From a virus, in the IMG/VR virus record IMGVR_UViG_3300001460_005005, positions 1 through 20,405 of that record: 20,405 bases of DNA; one strand, written 5' to 3'. The translations under genes were made by a program, and so were the position numbers. Numbering within the stretch: position 1 is the stretch's first letter; each line of letters begins with the position of its first letter. The notes under the pieces were generated by a model. It was not told where the DNA came from, ran no database searches, and saw nothing but the letters and a program-made list of their open reading frames with translations. This document shows, piece after piece, positions 8,330 through 16,486 of this stretch.

Positions 8330-9459
8330 TGGCAAAATCTGATATTTATCTTGAAAGCGTTGCCAGTCTATTCTTTGATGGCTCTGATAAACTTTTTGAG
8401 AAGTCGTTCAGTAAAAGAGAGTTCATTGATGAATTCTTGAGGCCAATATTTAATACTGGCTCACCTACCATTGAAACGACAAGAGCGCAGGGACTTCTAG
8501 ATAGTGTCGACCCGGATATCATTCCTGAATTCCGTAGATCTATTGTTGCGGCGGCTAAGAATCGGTCTGCCGGGGCACCTGCCGCCTCTGGTTTTAACCA
8601 GATGTTGGACGCCTATGAAGCAATTGATGCAAGTGGTAAATTTGATTCAATCACAGACGCCCTTGATGATGAGATTCTAAGCAGTCCTACTATCAAGCCA
8701 GAGCCTAAGCCGCGAAAGCCTCCTCGGAAAAGAGGAACTACTTATCGCCGTAGCAAAGTAGACTTCACACCTTTTGGTGGCTCAGGCGATTTCTCTGTTA
8801 CTGATGATTTCTTGGATGACTTTCAGAGGAGAAGTGCTAGATCTATTAGCACTGACCCAACACTTAATCCTCGTCGCGGACGCAGCGGTGCGGATCTTCC
8901 CGGTGGTTTTCGTACTGGCCCCAATCTGGGTGTTGGGGCAAGCGATCTAGATAAGCAGGTCTTTGATCTGGTTGATGAACTAGACCCTGCTGCTACTCCA
9001 CTTGCAAGAACTAGAGCAGAACGCAAAGCAGCGGCAGCAGCCAAATCTGGTGTGGTTCAAGGCCCTGCTCCTGACATGGGTCCGAAGCCTCTGGGTAAGA
9101 GGATGCCCGCGAAGTTGTCGAAGTTTGCCAAGGTAGCAGGACCTATCGGTGCTGCTTTGATGCTGTATGACATCTTGTCTACTTATGGTGACGTGAGTAC
9201 TAGCGGAGCCCGACAAAATAAGAAGATGCTGGAGAATTCAGGAGCCCCTATGGAGGAACTCTTCACTGCTTCTGACAGGAACGAACTAAGAGAATCTAGT
9301 GCTTTGAGAAATATTGCGGAAGCAGGTAAGATTAGCCCTACAAGACCAAGCATTGAACTTCAAGGTATTCTTGGGGCTCAAGAAGGAATGCTTTCTGATC
9401 TACGACAGAAGGTCAAGCCGACAATGACTGAGGCTTATGCAAGGGCGGGTCTACTGTGA
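8329..9459 (+). CDS. Hypothetical virion protein with hydrophobic segment
   Basis: This is a 376-residue protein of unknown family. Residues 1-120 are helical and acidic. Residues about 121-150 form a basic, proline-rich linker (PEPKPRKPPRKRGTTYRRSK). Residues 150-250 are low in hydrophobics, and residues about 268-284 make one hydrophobic stretch (KVAGPIGAALMLYDIL) that could insert in a membrane. Such a basic plus hydrophobic layout would suit a DNA-contacting ejection protein, but this is inference. AAGG lies about 8 nt upstream of ATG and the start shares a base with the previous stop. Its stop TGA overlaps the GTG start of the next gene. Confidence 0.6.
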   Translation: MAKSDIYLESVASLFFDGSDKLFEKSFSKREFIDEFLRPIFNTGSPTIETTRAQGLLDSVDPDIIPEFRRSIVAAAKNRSAGAPAASGFNQMLDAYEAIDASGKFDSITDALDDEILSSPTIKPEPKPRKPPRKRGTTYRRSKVDFTPFGGSGDFSVTDDFLDDFQRRSARSISTDPTLNPRRGRSGADLPGGFRTGPNLGVGASDLDKQVFDLVDELDPAATPLARTRAERKAAAAAKSGVVQGPAPDMGPKPLGKRMPAKLSKFAKVAGPIGAALMLYDILSTYGDVSTSGARQNKKMLENSGAPMEELFTASDRNELRESSALRNIAEAGKISPTRPSIELQGILGAQEGMLSDLRQKVKPTMTEAYARAGLL

Positions 9460-9962
9460 CGAGTCTAAGCACGAGAATGCTGAGGAATCTTCTTGGTGTT
9501 ATGGGTACGTCCCGAACACCGGGTCGTCGTCAGTTTGCATCTGATCCTGAGAAGGCTGCTACTCTTGGCGAATTTGTAGACAACCCGCTGGCAGCACTCG
9601 GCATTGTCATCCCGTCCGCAACCGCAGTGGGGGGAATGATTGGAGCCCCCATTGCAAGAGGGCTCACGGACACTCTTACGGGAAGACAGGCAAACAAAGA
9701 TCTAAGCATTCTCGAAAGCGGGATGGTCGATTATAAAGAAGATCTTCTTTATAAACTCCAGAAAGCAAGAGAGAAAGAAGAGGTAGAACGGAATATGATG
9801 GCCGTTCAGAAATCCTCCCCCCACTTGTATAATCAAGTCATGGCAGGTCGTCGCTTGCCACAAGGTTCCGTAGTTCTTGGCGGTCAACCCCGTCAGGATC
9901 TCATGGAAGAACTCGCTACTCACATGGGATCGCTCCCCGATCCTGATCCCGTTTTCAAGTAA
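9456..9962 (+). CDS. Hypothetical protein with hydrophobic Gly/Ala segment
   Basis: A 168-residue protein starting at GTG 9456, chosen because GTGA overlaps the previous stop exactly like the other junctions; a Shine-Dalgarno site is poor. Residues about 44-66 form a Gly/Ala-rich hydrophobic stretch (PLAALGIVIPSATAVGGMIG) long enough to cross or insert in a membrane. Residues about 85-118 are a charged helix with coiled-coil character. The short C-terminal part is Pro/Gly-rich. With the preceding gene it forms a pair of small proteins each having one hydrophobic segment, directly before the beta-rich and giant proteins. A role in membrane penetration during DNA ejection is possible, and a holin-like role cannot be excluded. 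Two polyguanine motifs of opposite orientation (9627 and 9817) lie inside it. Confidence 0.55.
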   Translation: MTSLSTRMLRNLLGVMGTSRTPGRRQFASDPEKAATLGEFVDNPLAALGIVIPSATAVGGMIGAPIARGLTDTLTGRQANKDLSILESGMVDYKEDLLYKLQKAREKEEVERNMMAVQKSSPHLYNQVMAGRRLPQGSVVLGGQPRQDLMEELATHMGSLPDPDPVFK

Positions 9963-9973
9963 GGAATTGAATC

Positions 9974-10402
9974 ATGGCAGGCACTCCCGCTCTTATCAAC
10001 ACGAACACCGACAGCAGTTTTCCTGATGTGTTTCAGTATGTCTCTGTCACTATTAACAGTGATGGCGAAGATCTCACGCAGGTCAAGTCTTCCTACATTA
10101 TGTATTGCGAAGTTGACACTGTTGTCGATGCTGCGTACTTGACTTTTACTGATGCTGATGGTTCCGACGATGCGACTTTTCGTCTTGATAGCCTTGCTGC
10201 TGGTACGGCTCCTGTCACTGGTGGTACTGCGATCACTAACGCTCCTACTACTGGTGCTGTTGCTGCCAGCACAGTGACGTTTACTATTGACGAAACTGCC
10301 AACATTGTCCCCGCAGGAAACCGCATTGGCCTCAAGATTACGGGCACCAGTACTGCTGAAGGTATTAATGTGACTCTTCGTATCCGTACCCGAATTGCCT
10401 GA
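9974..10402 (+). CDS. Small beta-rich virion protein (decoration or fibre-like)
   Basis: A 142-residue acidic protein dominated by Thr, Ala, Val, Asp and Gly with alternating hydrophobic residues (VSVTINSDGEDL, STVTFTIDETANIVPAGNRI, INVTLRIRTRIA), typical of an all-beta sandwich. No cysteines or catalytic motif were noted beyond one Cys near residue 48. Small beta proteins of this kind serve as head decoration proteins or short fibre domains in tailed phages; which of these applies is unknown. It has one of the best ribosome sites in the block, AAGGA 8 nt before ATG, consistent with a protein made in many copies. TGA shares a base with the ATG of the next gene. Confidence 0.6.
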   Translation: MAGTPALINTNTDSSFPDVFQYVSVTINSDGEDLTQVKSSYIMYCEVDTVVDAAYLTFTDADGSDDATFRLDSLAAGTAPVTGGTAITNAPTTGAVAASTVTFTIDETANIVPAGNRIGLKITGTSTAEGINVTLRIRTRIA

Positions 10403-13400
10403 TGGCTGATACCTTCGACGATGAAGGTCTGGTCGAGGGCAACTTCGATCAGATCCGGATCTACGATGCCCCCGTCGTTGCCATGACTCAGATCATGGAC
10501 GGCGAGGCGTCGTGGCGTTCGTTCCGGGACACCTTCTTGGACCCGGCTTCGTTGTCGCCGTCAGAGCGAGACTCAATCACCGGGCGTATGAAGAAGGCTT
10601 TGGGGGATAACCCTCTGGGCAACGCCTTGGTGGATGTGGCGACTAACCCCTTCGTCCTCTTGATGTTTGCTACTAGCCCTGCGGCGGGGTCAGCAATCAA
10701 GAGTGGGGGGAGAGTCTTTACGGGTCTTGCCAAGGAAGTGGGGGGAAGAGGGTCAGAGTACATGGAGTATGTCGTAGGGAACTTTAGCCCCCTACGAATG
10801 ACGCACCTGTTGAATGCTCATCAGTTGGGTGCAGGTACGCCACTTACTTCTGTGTTGCATGAAGTGACATCTCGTCTTGATGACCTTGCGTCTCAGGATT
10901 CACTTCAGATCAGGCAGGCTACGGTAGAGGCCCTCGAAAAAATCTCTGCCAAGTTCGGGGCCAAGGTTAACAGTCTGGATCCCTCCAAGGCGCCAGCAGT
11001 CTCGGCAAATGTGAATGGTGAAATGATGTCCGCCAAGGAATACCTGAAGCGGTTCAACACTTACGCCTACGCTCACATGTCGGGCATGACCAAGAATGTC
11101 AAGAGAACTCATTCGACTATTGCTCCTACGACCATCCTTGAAATGGATGTGGGGGGAAAGATTCAGCAGGTACCGCTGCATTCAAAGCAGGCAACAAAGG
11201 TTCAAGACCTGTTGTCTGCACGAGCAGGGCAAATTGCTGACAAGAACAAAGAAGGATTCACTCGGATCAATGACAAGATCCGAGAGTACCTTTTTAGATC
11301 TGACTTTAAAATTCCTAAGAACGCGAAGTTCATGGGAGTTCGTTCCTCTGAAACTTCAAGAGGGTTTGTGAAGTTGGGGAAGGACGACAAGGCGGTTAAC
11401 GTCATGACTCGTGAGAGAGACGTTGCTGCTTTGGATCCCGGAGGCAAGACAACGCAGTGGCTTGAGCGAGAAGGCTTTATGCCCATGCTCACTCAGAGCC
11501 GCTCCATGATGAAGGCAAGATATGCCGAGATGTTCCTCAAGGGGGGACAAGATGCTCTGGCTAGCGGCAAGTTTGAGTACGACGAAAACAAACTGATGCG
11601 TATCTTCAGTGCGTTGAGCGACTCTGCTAAGACCAACAACTACCAAGCATCGGAGTTTCTTGTCCGCGAGATGTTTGGGGGCGTCGATGACGTTCTCCGC
11701 ACTAAACTCATCAAGGGCTTTGAAGACAAGACGATTAACTTCAAAGACTTCAAGAAGATGCTTGTTGATGTCAGAAGTAAGGACGACATTGACAACTTCA
11801 TGTCTCGCAACGTCTGGTCGTTCATCTACAAAGACGGAAAGAAAATCCGCGTAGATGCAAGCAATCTTTCAAGGTCTCAAAGGAACTCTTCTATCTCCGG
11901 CAGGACCATGGAGCGTCAACTCCAAGATCCGCTAACGGATATAGAAGACCTTGAGAGAATCAAGGCTTTGTACAACGATGGCAGGGGGACGCCCGGTACT
12001 CTTCTGGATCGTATTCAAAAGTCAAAGTCTATTCAGCAAGGCCGACTTGCTGTAGGTGCAGAGAGCAACCGCATTCAGGTAATGAACTTTGATTACTTGA
12101 ACTCCTTCAACAAGTATTTGAGGAGTACTCGTAACGATCTTGCAATGTTCATTGACCCACTTGGCCCTGCAAGCAAACAGGCAATCAAAGACTTTAAGTT
12201 CTTTGAGTCTCCTTTGGTTTCTCCCGGAGTAGGAAGGCTCAAAGCATACAAGTACGGAGCAGGTAGTGCTTCTCGGTATTCTGCTGTAGAAGAGATTGCC
12301 AAAGCCATCAAGAACAGCGAGACCAGCGGGGGGGACCACGCCTACAAGTACATTACTGAAACGCTTATGGAGCGTATTCAGGGTAACGTCCCGATGAAGG
12401 ATTACTTGAGTGAGTGGTCTTCCACTGCGGCCAAACGATTTGCAGGATGGCTTGGCAACTCCAAGTTTATGAACGAGGTGGCAAAGGGAGGACCTGCTCC
12501 CAACCGATTCATTCAAGGATTGAAGGAGTTTGCGGAAGAGCCGTTGACGGAATCTTCCGCTAGTAGGACCGGGCGAAATCTTACAACTCTTTTGTACACG
12601 TCTCACCTTGGATTTAATCTGGGCTCTGCGGCATTGAACTTGTTTCAGCCTTTGATGTTTGCTAATGCTTCGATGGGAGCAAAGGCAATGATCAAGGGGT
12701 ATGGAGAAGGTCTTTCTCAGTACTTCAACTACGTTCAGAAGAGAATGGCTCTTCCCGGTGGAATCGCTGCTGACCCATTGAAGGTAGACGAACTTCGTAA
12801 GAAGGTCTTCCGTCTCTCTAACATTGAGATGCCTGACGGCAGCGTGTCTGACCTTCTTGACATCCGTAAGAACGCATTTGAACTTCTTGATTCAGAAGCG
12901 TTTGCAGGTGCTGCTGCGACAGGTAAGCCGGGCCTCAAGTTCTGGGCTTCTGAGTTGCCTCTTAAGATCTTTACTAACTCTGAGATCTTTAACCGCGTGG
13001 TGACGGGTGAAGCGATGCTTGCTGCTTCTCGTAATGCGGGTCAGATCAAGGGTGTAGCCAAAGGTAAGATTGCAAACGTGTTCTCTGGTGGGGGGTCATC
13101 AGGCTCCATCCGAGCCTCCGACAACATCCGCCAGATGGTTCAGAACACGCAGTTTGGTTCTGACCTTGTGAATAGTCCTGCTTTGATGCAGTCGACTGGC
13201 TTTGGTTTGCCTTGGGTCCGCCAGTTCTTCTCGTTCCCTATTAGAACTTTGACAGCATGGACAGATACTTCCTCCATGATCAATCAGGGTCGAAGAACGT
13301 GGGGCGTCTTGGGGTTTGAAACCCAAGGTCGTTACACCGCAATGATGCACGACTTCGTAAGGATGATGGGTGCAAGTGCCGTCATGTACGAAGCGGGCAA

Positions 13401-14217
13401 GAACGCACTAGGCGTTGATCTGAGCAGGGGTCTTTCCGGTCAGACGTTGTACGAGTCCACGATTGTTGGTCCTATGGTATTGGAAGGTAAGGATCGCATT
13501 GCGTACCACCTCCCAATTCCTCCTGCCGGTGACATCTTGATGGATGCGGCAGAGGCTTTGACTCAGGATGATGTGAGCATTCTTGGCACGATGCTCCCTC
13601 GGTTTGTTCCGGGTGGCATTGGTATTTCTCGACTACTCAACGTGGCTCCCCGGATTACAAACCCGTCAGGGTATTTGGGTGGACTCCAAAGAGAGTCGGC
13701 GGATTGGTCCAAGATGAATGCCCAAGGACAGATTCCAATCTACCGGGCAGACGGAAGTCTTCTTGAGTATCGAAGCGGAATCAAAAGCGTCCTTGGCAGT
13801 CTTGGCTTTAACTCCTATATGTTTAAGAACGACAAGGAGTTGAACCGATTCTTGGTCAAGAACAGGCAGGCAGTTGTAGACGAGCGTCGTAAGTATCTTG
13901 ATGCGATGCTTGGCAATGACATGGCTAAGGCTGCAAAGGTGAAACAAAACTTCGAGAAGAGGTTCAAGTTCCCTCTGTCTGTATCAAAGATGCAGGTAGA
14001 TAAAGCGATTGAACTAAGGGAAGTCCCTCTTAAGGAACGCATGTATAAGAGAATGACTCCTGACATGCGACCGCAGGTACGTCCCTACCTTGAAGAACGA
14101 CTTGAGACTTTGAAGTCTCGTACACCGGAAGAATTGGATCTTAGTACTGCGAAGAAGGCTCGCTTGTTGCCTTCTACGTTTGAGTCTTTTGATCCGTATT
14201 CTGCTGTTACGGAATAA
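10402..14217 (+). CDS. Giant internal/ejection-like virion protein (1271 aa)
   Basis: This is the largest protein and the last of the rightward block. Residues about 71-98 are hydrophobic (NPFVLLMFATSPAAG). Residues 100-720 are mainly helical and basic. Residues about 728-775 form a second hydrophobic/amphipathic region (SHLGFNLGSAALNLFQPLMF), and the C-terminal third has a Trp/Phe-rich segment (GLPWVRQFFSFPIRTLTAWT). Its size, helicity and final position match the very large internal ejection proteins of podoviruses, but no lytic transglycosylase, peptidase or polymerase motif is recognisable, so the assignment is by context. The start is coupled to the previous stop (TGATG) and lacks a clear Shine-Dalgarno site. 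The first 400 bases are GC-richer than the rest. Four polyguanine motifs, two only 35 bp apart, lie in the gene. Confidence 0.65.
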   Translation: MADTFDDEGLVEGNFDQIRIYDAPVVAMTQIMDGEASWRSFRDTFLDPASLSPSERDSITGRMKKALGDNPLGNALVDVATNPFVLLMFATSPAAGSAIKSGGRVFTGLAKEVGGRGSEYMEYVVGNFSPLRMTHLLNAHQLGAGTPLTSVLHEVTSRLDDLASQDSLQIRQATVEALEKISAKFGAKVNSLDPSKAPAVSANVNGEMMSAKEYLKRFNTYAYAHMSGMTKNVKRTHSTIAPTTILEMDVGGKIQQVPLHSKQATKVQDLLSARAGQIADKNKEGFTRINDKIREYLFRSDFKIPKNAKFMGVRSSETSRGFVKLGKDDKAVNVMTRERDVAALDPGGKTTQWLEREGFMPMLTQSRSMMKARYAEMFLKGGQDALASGKFEYDENKLMRIFSALSDSAKTNNYQASEFLVREMFGGVDDVLRTKLIKGFEDKTINFKDFKKMLVDVRSKDDIDNFMSRNVWSFIYKDGKKIRVDASNLSRSQRNSSISGRTMERQLQDPLTDIEDLERIKALYNDGRGTPGTLLDRIQKSKSIQQGRLAVGAESNRIQVMNFDYLNSFNKYLRSTRNDLAMFIDPLGPASKQAIKDFKFFESPLVSPGVGRLKAYKYGAGSASRYSAVEEIAKAIKNSETSGGDHAYKYITETLMERIQGNVPMKDYLSEWSSTAAKRFAGWLGNSKFMNEVAKGGPAPNRFIQGLKEFAEEPLTESSASRTGRNLTTLLYTSHLGFNLGSAALNLFQPLMFANASMGAKAMIKGYGEGLSQYFNYVQKRMALPGGIAADPLKVDELRKKVFRLSNIEMPDGSVSDLLDIRKNAFELLDSEAFAGAAATGKPGLKFWASELPLKIFTNSEIFNRVVTGEAMLAASRNAGQIKGVAKGKIANVFSGGGSSGSIRASDNIRQMVQNTQFGSDLVNSPALMQSTGFGLPWVRQFFSFPIRTLTAWTDTSSMINQGRRTWGVLGFETQGRYTAMMHDFVRMMGASAVMYEAGKNALGVDLSRGLSGQTLYESTIVGPMVLEGKDRIAYHLPIPPAGDILMDAAEALTQDDVSILGTMLPRFVPGGIGISRLLNVAPRITNPSGYLGGLQRESADWSKMNAQGQIPIYRADGSLLEYRSGIKSVLGSLGFNSYMFKNDKELNRFLVKNRQAVVDERRKYLDAMLGNDMAKAAKVKQNFEKRFKFPLSVSKMQVDKAIELREVPLKERMYKRMTPDMRPQVRPYLEERLETLKSRTPEELDLSTAKKARLLPSTFESFDPYSAVTE

Positions 14218-14221
14218 AAGA

Positions 14222-14244
14222 CTGGGAAGCCCTACGGCTTCTTA
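14222..14244 (+). terminator. Hairpin after the rightward gene block
   Basis: A perfect GAAGCC/GGCTTC stem with a CTAC tetraloop begins 9 bases after the stop of the 1271-residue gene. On the + transcript it extends by two G-U pairs and one A-U pair to 9 bp. The downstream run is only TTA then CCC, so it is an imperfect intrinsic terminator. On the - strand the stem is shorter but is followed by TCTTTTATT, so it may also serve as backup for leftward transcription. Confidence 0.4.
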
Positions 14245-14349
14245 CCCTCCACCAAGTTTTGCTAGATGAAAGGAGTAACGCTAGCACGTTCTGGAAGTGG
14301 GGGGTAGTGAAGAGAAGCCGCACTCATTGGTTACAGGCTATGACCCGAG

Positions 14350-14363
14350 GCTTTAATTAAAGC
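14350..14363. repeat. Perfect 14-bp palindrome GCTTTAATTAAAGC
   Basis: An exact, gapless AT-centred palindrome in the convergent intergenic gap. It abuts the terminator stem at 14361 and supplies that terminator's T-rich tail on the - strand. As a perfect dyad it could also be a protein-binding site. No second copy was noticed. Confidence 0.6.
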
Positions 14364-14400
14364 ACCCCCACCCCCCGCGGTCGCAAAGGGGTGAGGGGCT
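14352..14400 (-). terminator. Intrinsic terminator of the leftward operon
   Basis: Read leftward just after the DUF932 stop, AGCCCCTCACCCC pairs with GGGGTGGGGGTGCT around a 13-nt loop. This gives 13 pairs with a single bulged U and one G-U pair. The stem is followed at once by TTTAATT. On the opposite strand the G-U becomes a mismatch, so the leftward direction is favoured. It would stop leftward transcription before it enters the rightward virion genes. Confidence 0.65.
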
Positions 14401-14407
14401 AGGAGGG

Positions 14408-15403
14408 TCAGGAACCAGCGGCGGCAAGTGCCAACTTGAATGCCTTGCTGGTATTGTCGGCTGCAACGCCCATCACCTTGTTGACGGACTGAGTATCGCC
14501 ACCCTTGCGGACACGGTTCTGGAGCCAGCGACTGGTGGCGTTGAATGCGTTCCAGTAGGTGGCACCGGCAACGTCATGCTCCATGTCGAAGGTCATCGAC
14601 ATGTCGTAGATGTTGCTGAATGCGTTGTCGTACCGACGATCTGATTCGTCCGCGTTACTACGCTCAGCATTGGTCATCTTGACGATGGGGTCAACGACCT
14701 TGGCATACATGTCGAGGAAGAAGGACTGGACCTGCTCCCCGGTCATGGTGCGATCACGGAGATGCTGGCAGGCATTAACGAAGTCTTCCTTGCCGACCAG
14801 TGCCTTACGCATGGCGATCTTCGCTGCGGGCAGTCGGCTGCGGAGTTTGGAAGTGTGTCGATACGAGAACACCTTACCACTGCCTGACATGGCCCACGAC
14901 AGGGTGTTGTTGCAGACGACACGGACGGAGGTCGTCATCCCGGTGAAGGACAGGCTGCCGTCGTGTGCGTTGGCGACGAGGATGTAAGGCGTCACCGGGT
15001 CGTCCTTCGGTCCGACGTTGAAGGAGTCGGTCTTGAGGAGGAACCAGACCTTGCGTCCCCCCAGCAGGCTGCCCGCTGACTCTACCTTGACCACAGAGTC
15101 CATCGACAGTTCCTCGCAGAAGGTTGCGAGTTCCGTGTTCTGGATGGGACTGAAGTTCTCAGACACGCAACCCAGCACTTCGCTGGTATCGCTGCGGACA
15201 TTGAGAACCCACTTGTCAGTGTGGAAGGTGTCGCCGTTGGAGGTTCCGCCCCGAACGCCCATGGTCTGGTTGACGTTCCAGTCCATGCTTGCGAGTTCCA
15301 GGGCTTCTTCGGTGGTGGGTGCATCTTCGACGACGGTGCCAAGGCCGTGCCATGCCATCTCCTTGTGGAGAACGATGTTGTCGGTACTGGTGATTTCGTG
15401 CAT
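14408..15403 (-). CDS. DUF932 (phage/plasmid-like) protein
   Basis: A 331-residue protein with the N-terminal signature of DUF932 proteins: EMAWHGLGTVVEDAPTTEEAL followed by DWNV, and later VCNNTL. Members are widespread in phages and plasmids; a DNA-metabolism role is often suggested but the biochemical function is not established. The ATG at 15403 was chosen because GGAG lies 8 nt upstream. A TTG two codons earlier is too close to that site. The length is typical of the family. It is the last gene of the leftward group, separated from the previous gene by a short overlap region, and a terminator follows immediately. It uses GC-ending codons, unlike the AT-rich virion genes, so it is probably a long-term resident of this genome. 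Confidence 0.85.
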   Translation of the reverse strand: MHEITSTDNIVLHKEMAWHGLGTVVEDAPTTEEALELASMDWNVNQTMGVRGGTSNGDTFHTDKWVLNVRSDTSEVLGCVSENFSPIQNTELATFCEELSMDSVVKVESAGSLLGGRKVWFLLKTDSFNVGPKDDPVTPYILVANAHDGSLSFTGMTTSVRVVCNNTLSWAMSGSGKVFSYRHTSKLRSRLPAAKIAMRKALVGKEDFVNACQHLRDRTMTGEQVQSFFLDMYAKVVDPIVKMTNAERSNADESDRRYDNAFSNIYDMSMTFDMEHDVAGATYWNAFNATSRWLQNRVRKGGDTQSVNKVMGVAADNTSKAFKLALAAAGS

Positions 15404-15405
15404 TT

Positions 15406-15636
15406 TCAATACTCCGCGATTTGGGTGTGAATGGTGACTTGCACAACGACTTCGGCGTCGATGATGTCGCTACCAAGGTTAATGTGCTTGGGCAGTTCTC
15501 GCTCAATGGCTTCGTTGATTGTGTCTTTGATAATGTCCTGTGCTTGAGGCGGGAGATGCTCCCAATGAAAAACCCGACTAGTCATAGCCGGGCCGGTGTG
15601 AACGTCCTCGCATGTAAGGTTTTCGGTATGCGTCAC
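15406..15636 (-). CDS. Hypothetical protein, 76 aa
   Basis: A small acidic protein starting at GTG 15636, whose GTGA overlaps the stop of the ribbon-helix-helix gene. It ends three bases before the DUF932 ATG. An amphipathic helix covers about residues 28-48 (PPQAQDIIKDTINEAIEREL), followed by a beta segment (DAEVVVQVTIHTQIAEY). No family is recognised. Tight packing between two convincing genes, with the same overlap style, supports it being real. It may act with either neighbour. Confidence 0.55.
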   Translation of the reverse strand: MTHTENLTCEDVHTGPAMTSRVFHWEHLPPQAQDIIKDTINEAIERELPKHINLGSDIIDAEVVVQVTIHTQIAEY

Positions 15637-15881
15637 TTAAGGTATCCCTCTTCCTTGAGGAATCGCTTCAGGGCAACGCGACATGCGACCGAACGAGATC
15701 CCATGTCATAGTCGTTCTGAAAGGAATTGATTGCCTTAACGGTTTCTGAGTCACAAGAGATGGTAAAGACATGCTTCTTGCCAATCTTGGGAGGCATGGT
15801 CTTTGTCGCCTTGGTGTACACAGGGGTGTTGTAAGTGACGGTAAAACGCTTGTTTCTCTTAACGGACTTCTTAGCGGGCAT
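15633..15881 (-). CDS. Ribbon-helix-helix (CopG/Arc-like) DNA-binding protein
   Basis: This is an 82-residue basic protein. Residues 1-35 are Lys/Arg-rich. Residues 37-43 form a strand (HVFTISC), 45-58 a helix (SETVKAINSFQNDY), then a short MGSRS turn, and 65-77 a second helix (VACRVALKRFLKE). This beta-helix-turn-helix order, with SRS at the start of the second helix, is the classic ribbon-helix-helix fold. Such proteins bind DNA as dimers through the paired strands and usually repress transcription, often autogenously. A strong AGGAG lies 6 nt before ATG. It overlaps the upstream gene by 11 nt. The promoter and hairpin at 16394-16485, which drive this gene group, are natural candidates for its operator. 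The fold call is from sequence pattern only. Confidence 0.65.
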   Translation of the reverse strand: MPAKKSVKRNKRFTVTYNTPVYTKATKTMPPKIGKKHVFTISCDSETVKAINSFQNDYDMGSRSVACRVALKRFLKEEGYLK

Positions 15882-16329
15882 TTTCTGCTCCTAGTGGTAG
15901 CCAGACTTCGTAGTTGTCTGGCGAGGTAAAACGAACGCCACCGGGGATACGTCCCGGTAGTAGCGTTGCATGTTGTGGGGGGGAAAGAAGAGGTCGCAAC
16001 TCTTCCTTGTGATCTGCTGTTACATAGAAATCTATAAACTTTAGAGAGCCCCGAACCTGACGAAACGTCATCACGAGTGGACGGTGTAGACGTTCGGCAG
16101 GTCCGGGGCTTTCTCCAACGCGAGCGATCAGCCAATCGCCCAGCACCGAGAGGGAGCCAGTCTGCCTCCAGAACCCACGAGGTGTGAGGTTCTGCCGGTC
16201 CAATGGCGGCAGCGGCAGGGCTTCTAGGTCTTGCGTGATGCGTATTCTGACTGGTGCATCAAGCCCTTCCCGTTCTCGGGCACGGGAGACAGTAGCCCAT
16301 ACCGGCAATTCAGTCAACTTCATCTCCAT
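15871..16329 (-). CDS. Hypothetical protein, 152 aa
   Basis: A 152-residue Arg/Leu/Pro-rich protein with predicted mixed alpha/beta structure and no recognised family. The start at ATG 16329 has GAGG 7 nt upstream; another ATG two codons later is less well placed. It is the first gene after the intergenic promoter and reads through a leader of about 120 nt containing a strong hairpin. A competing frame (15668-16135) overlaps both this gene and the ribbon-helix-helix gene and has an unnatural Arg/Ser/Thr composition. A seven-G version of the polyguanine motif (15975) falls in it and is read as LSPPQ on the coding strand. Confidence 0.55.
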   Translation of the reverse strand: MEMKLTELPVWATVSRAREREGLDAPVRIRITQDLEALPLPPLDRQNLTPRGFWRQTGSLSVLGDWLIARVGESPGPAERLHRPLVMTFRQVRGSLKFIDFYVTADHKEELRPLLSPPQHATLLPGRIPGGVRFTSPDNYEVWLPLGAENAR

Positions 16330-16393
16330 AGAATAGCCTCACGCCCCTCATAAAGAAGGACGTGAAGCCGGAGGAGAAAGAGATCTAGGGGAA

Positions 16394-16427
16394 GGCATGG
16401 GGTCCGTGGCAACGGTATCCCCATGCC
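16394..16427. promoter_or_regulatory. Long two-tier inverted repeat in the 5' leader
   Basis: GGCATGGGG and CCCCATGCC form a perfect 9-bp stem. Inside, CCGT and ACGG pair around a GGCA tetraloop, separated by a 1x3 internal loop. It lies between the promoter and the start at 16329, with no U-run on either side, so it is more likely an operator or a structured leader than a terminator. The polyguanine motif AGTGGGGGGA begins 4 bases after it. Confidence 0.6.
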
Positions 16428-16456
16428 GGAAGTGGGGGGACTAGTTTGGAGACTGC

Positions 16457-16485
16457 ATTATCCCATGTCCCGAGAGATAGTGCAA
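16457..16485 (-). promoter_or_regulatory. Sigma70-like extended -10 promoter
   Basis: On the - strand TTGCAC is followed, after exactly 17 bases, by GATAAT. GATAAT matches the -10 consensus in five of six positions and is preceded by TGG, an extended -10. The -35 is weak (three of six). Transcription would start near 16450 and serve the four leftward genes from 16329 to 14408. It begins directly after the terminator's T-tract, consistent with an independent transcription unit. Confidence 0.55.
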
Positions 16486-16486
16486 G

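Noticed and set aside
14265-14306. A 13-codon + strand open frame (MKGVTLARSGSGG)
   Set aside because: It is too short, has no ribosome site and lies in the convergent terminator region.
15668-16135. A 155-residue leftward open frame overlapping two other genes
   Set aside because: Its composition is unnatural (Arg/Ser/Thr/Pro-rich), and it is out of frame with the 152-aa and ribbon-helix-helix genes, which have good ribosome sites and coupled ends.
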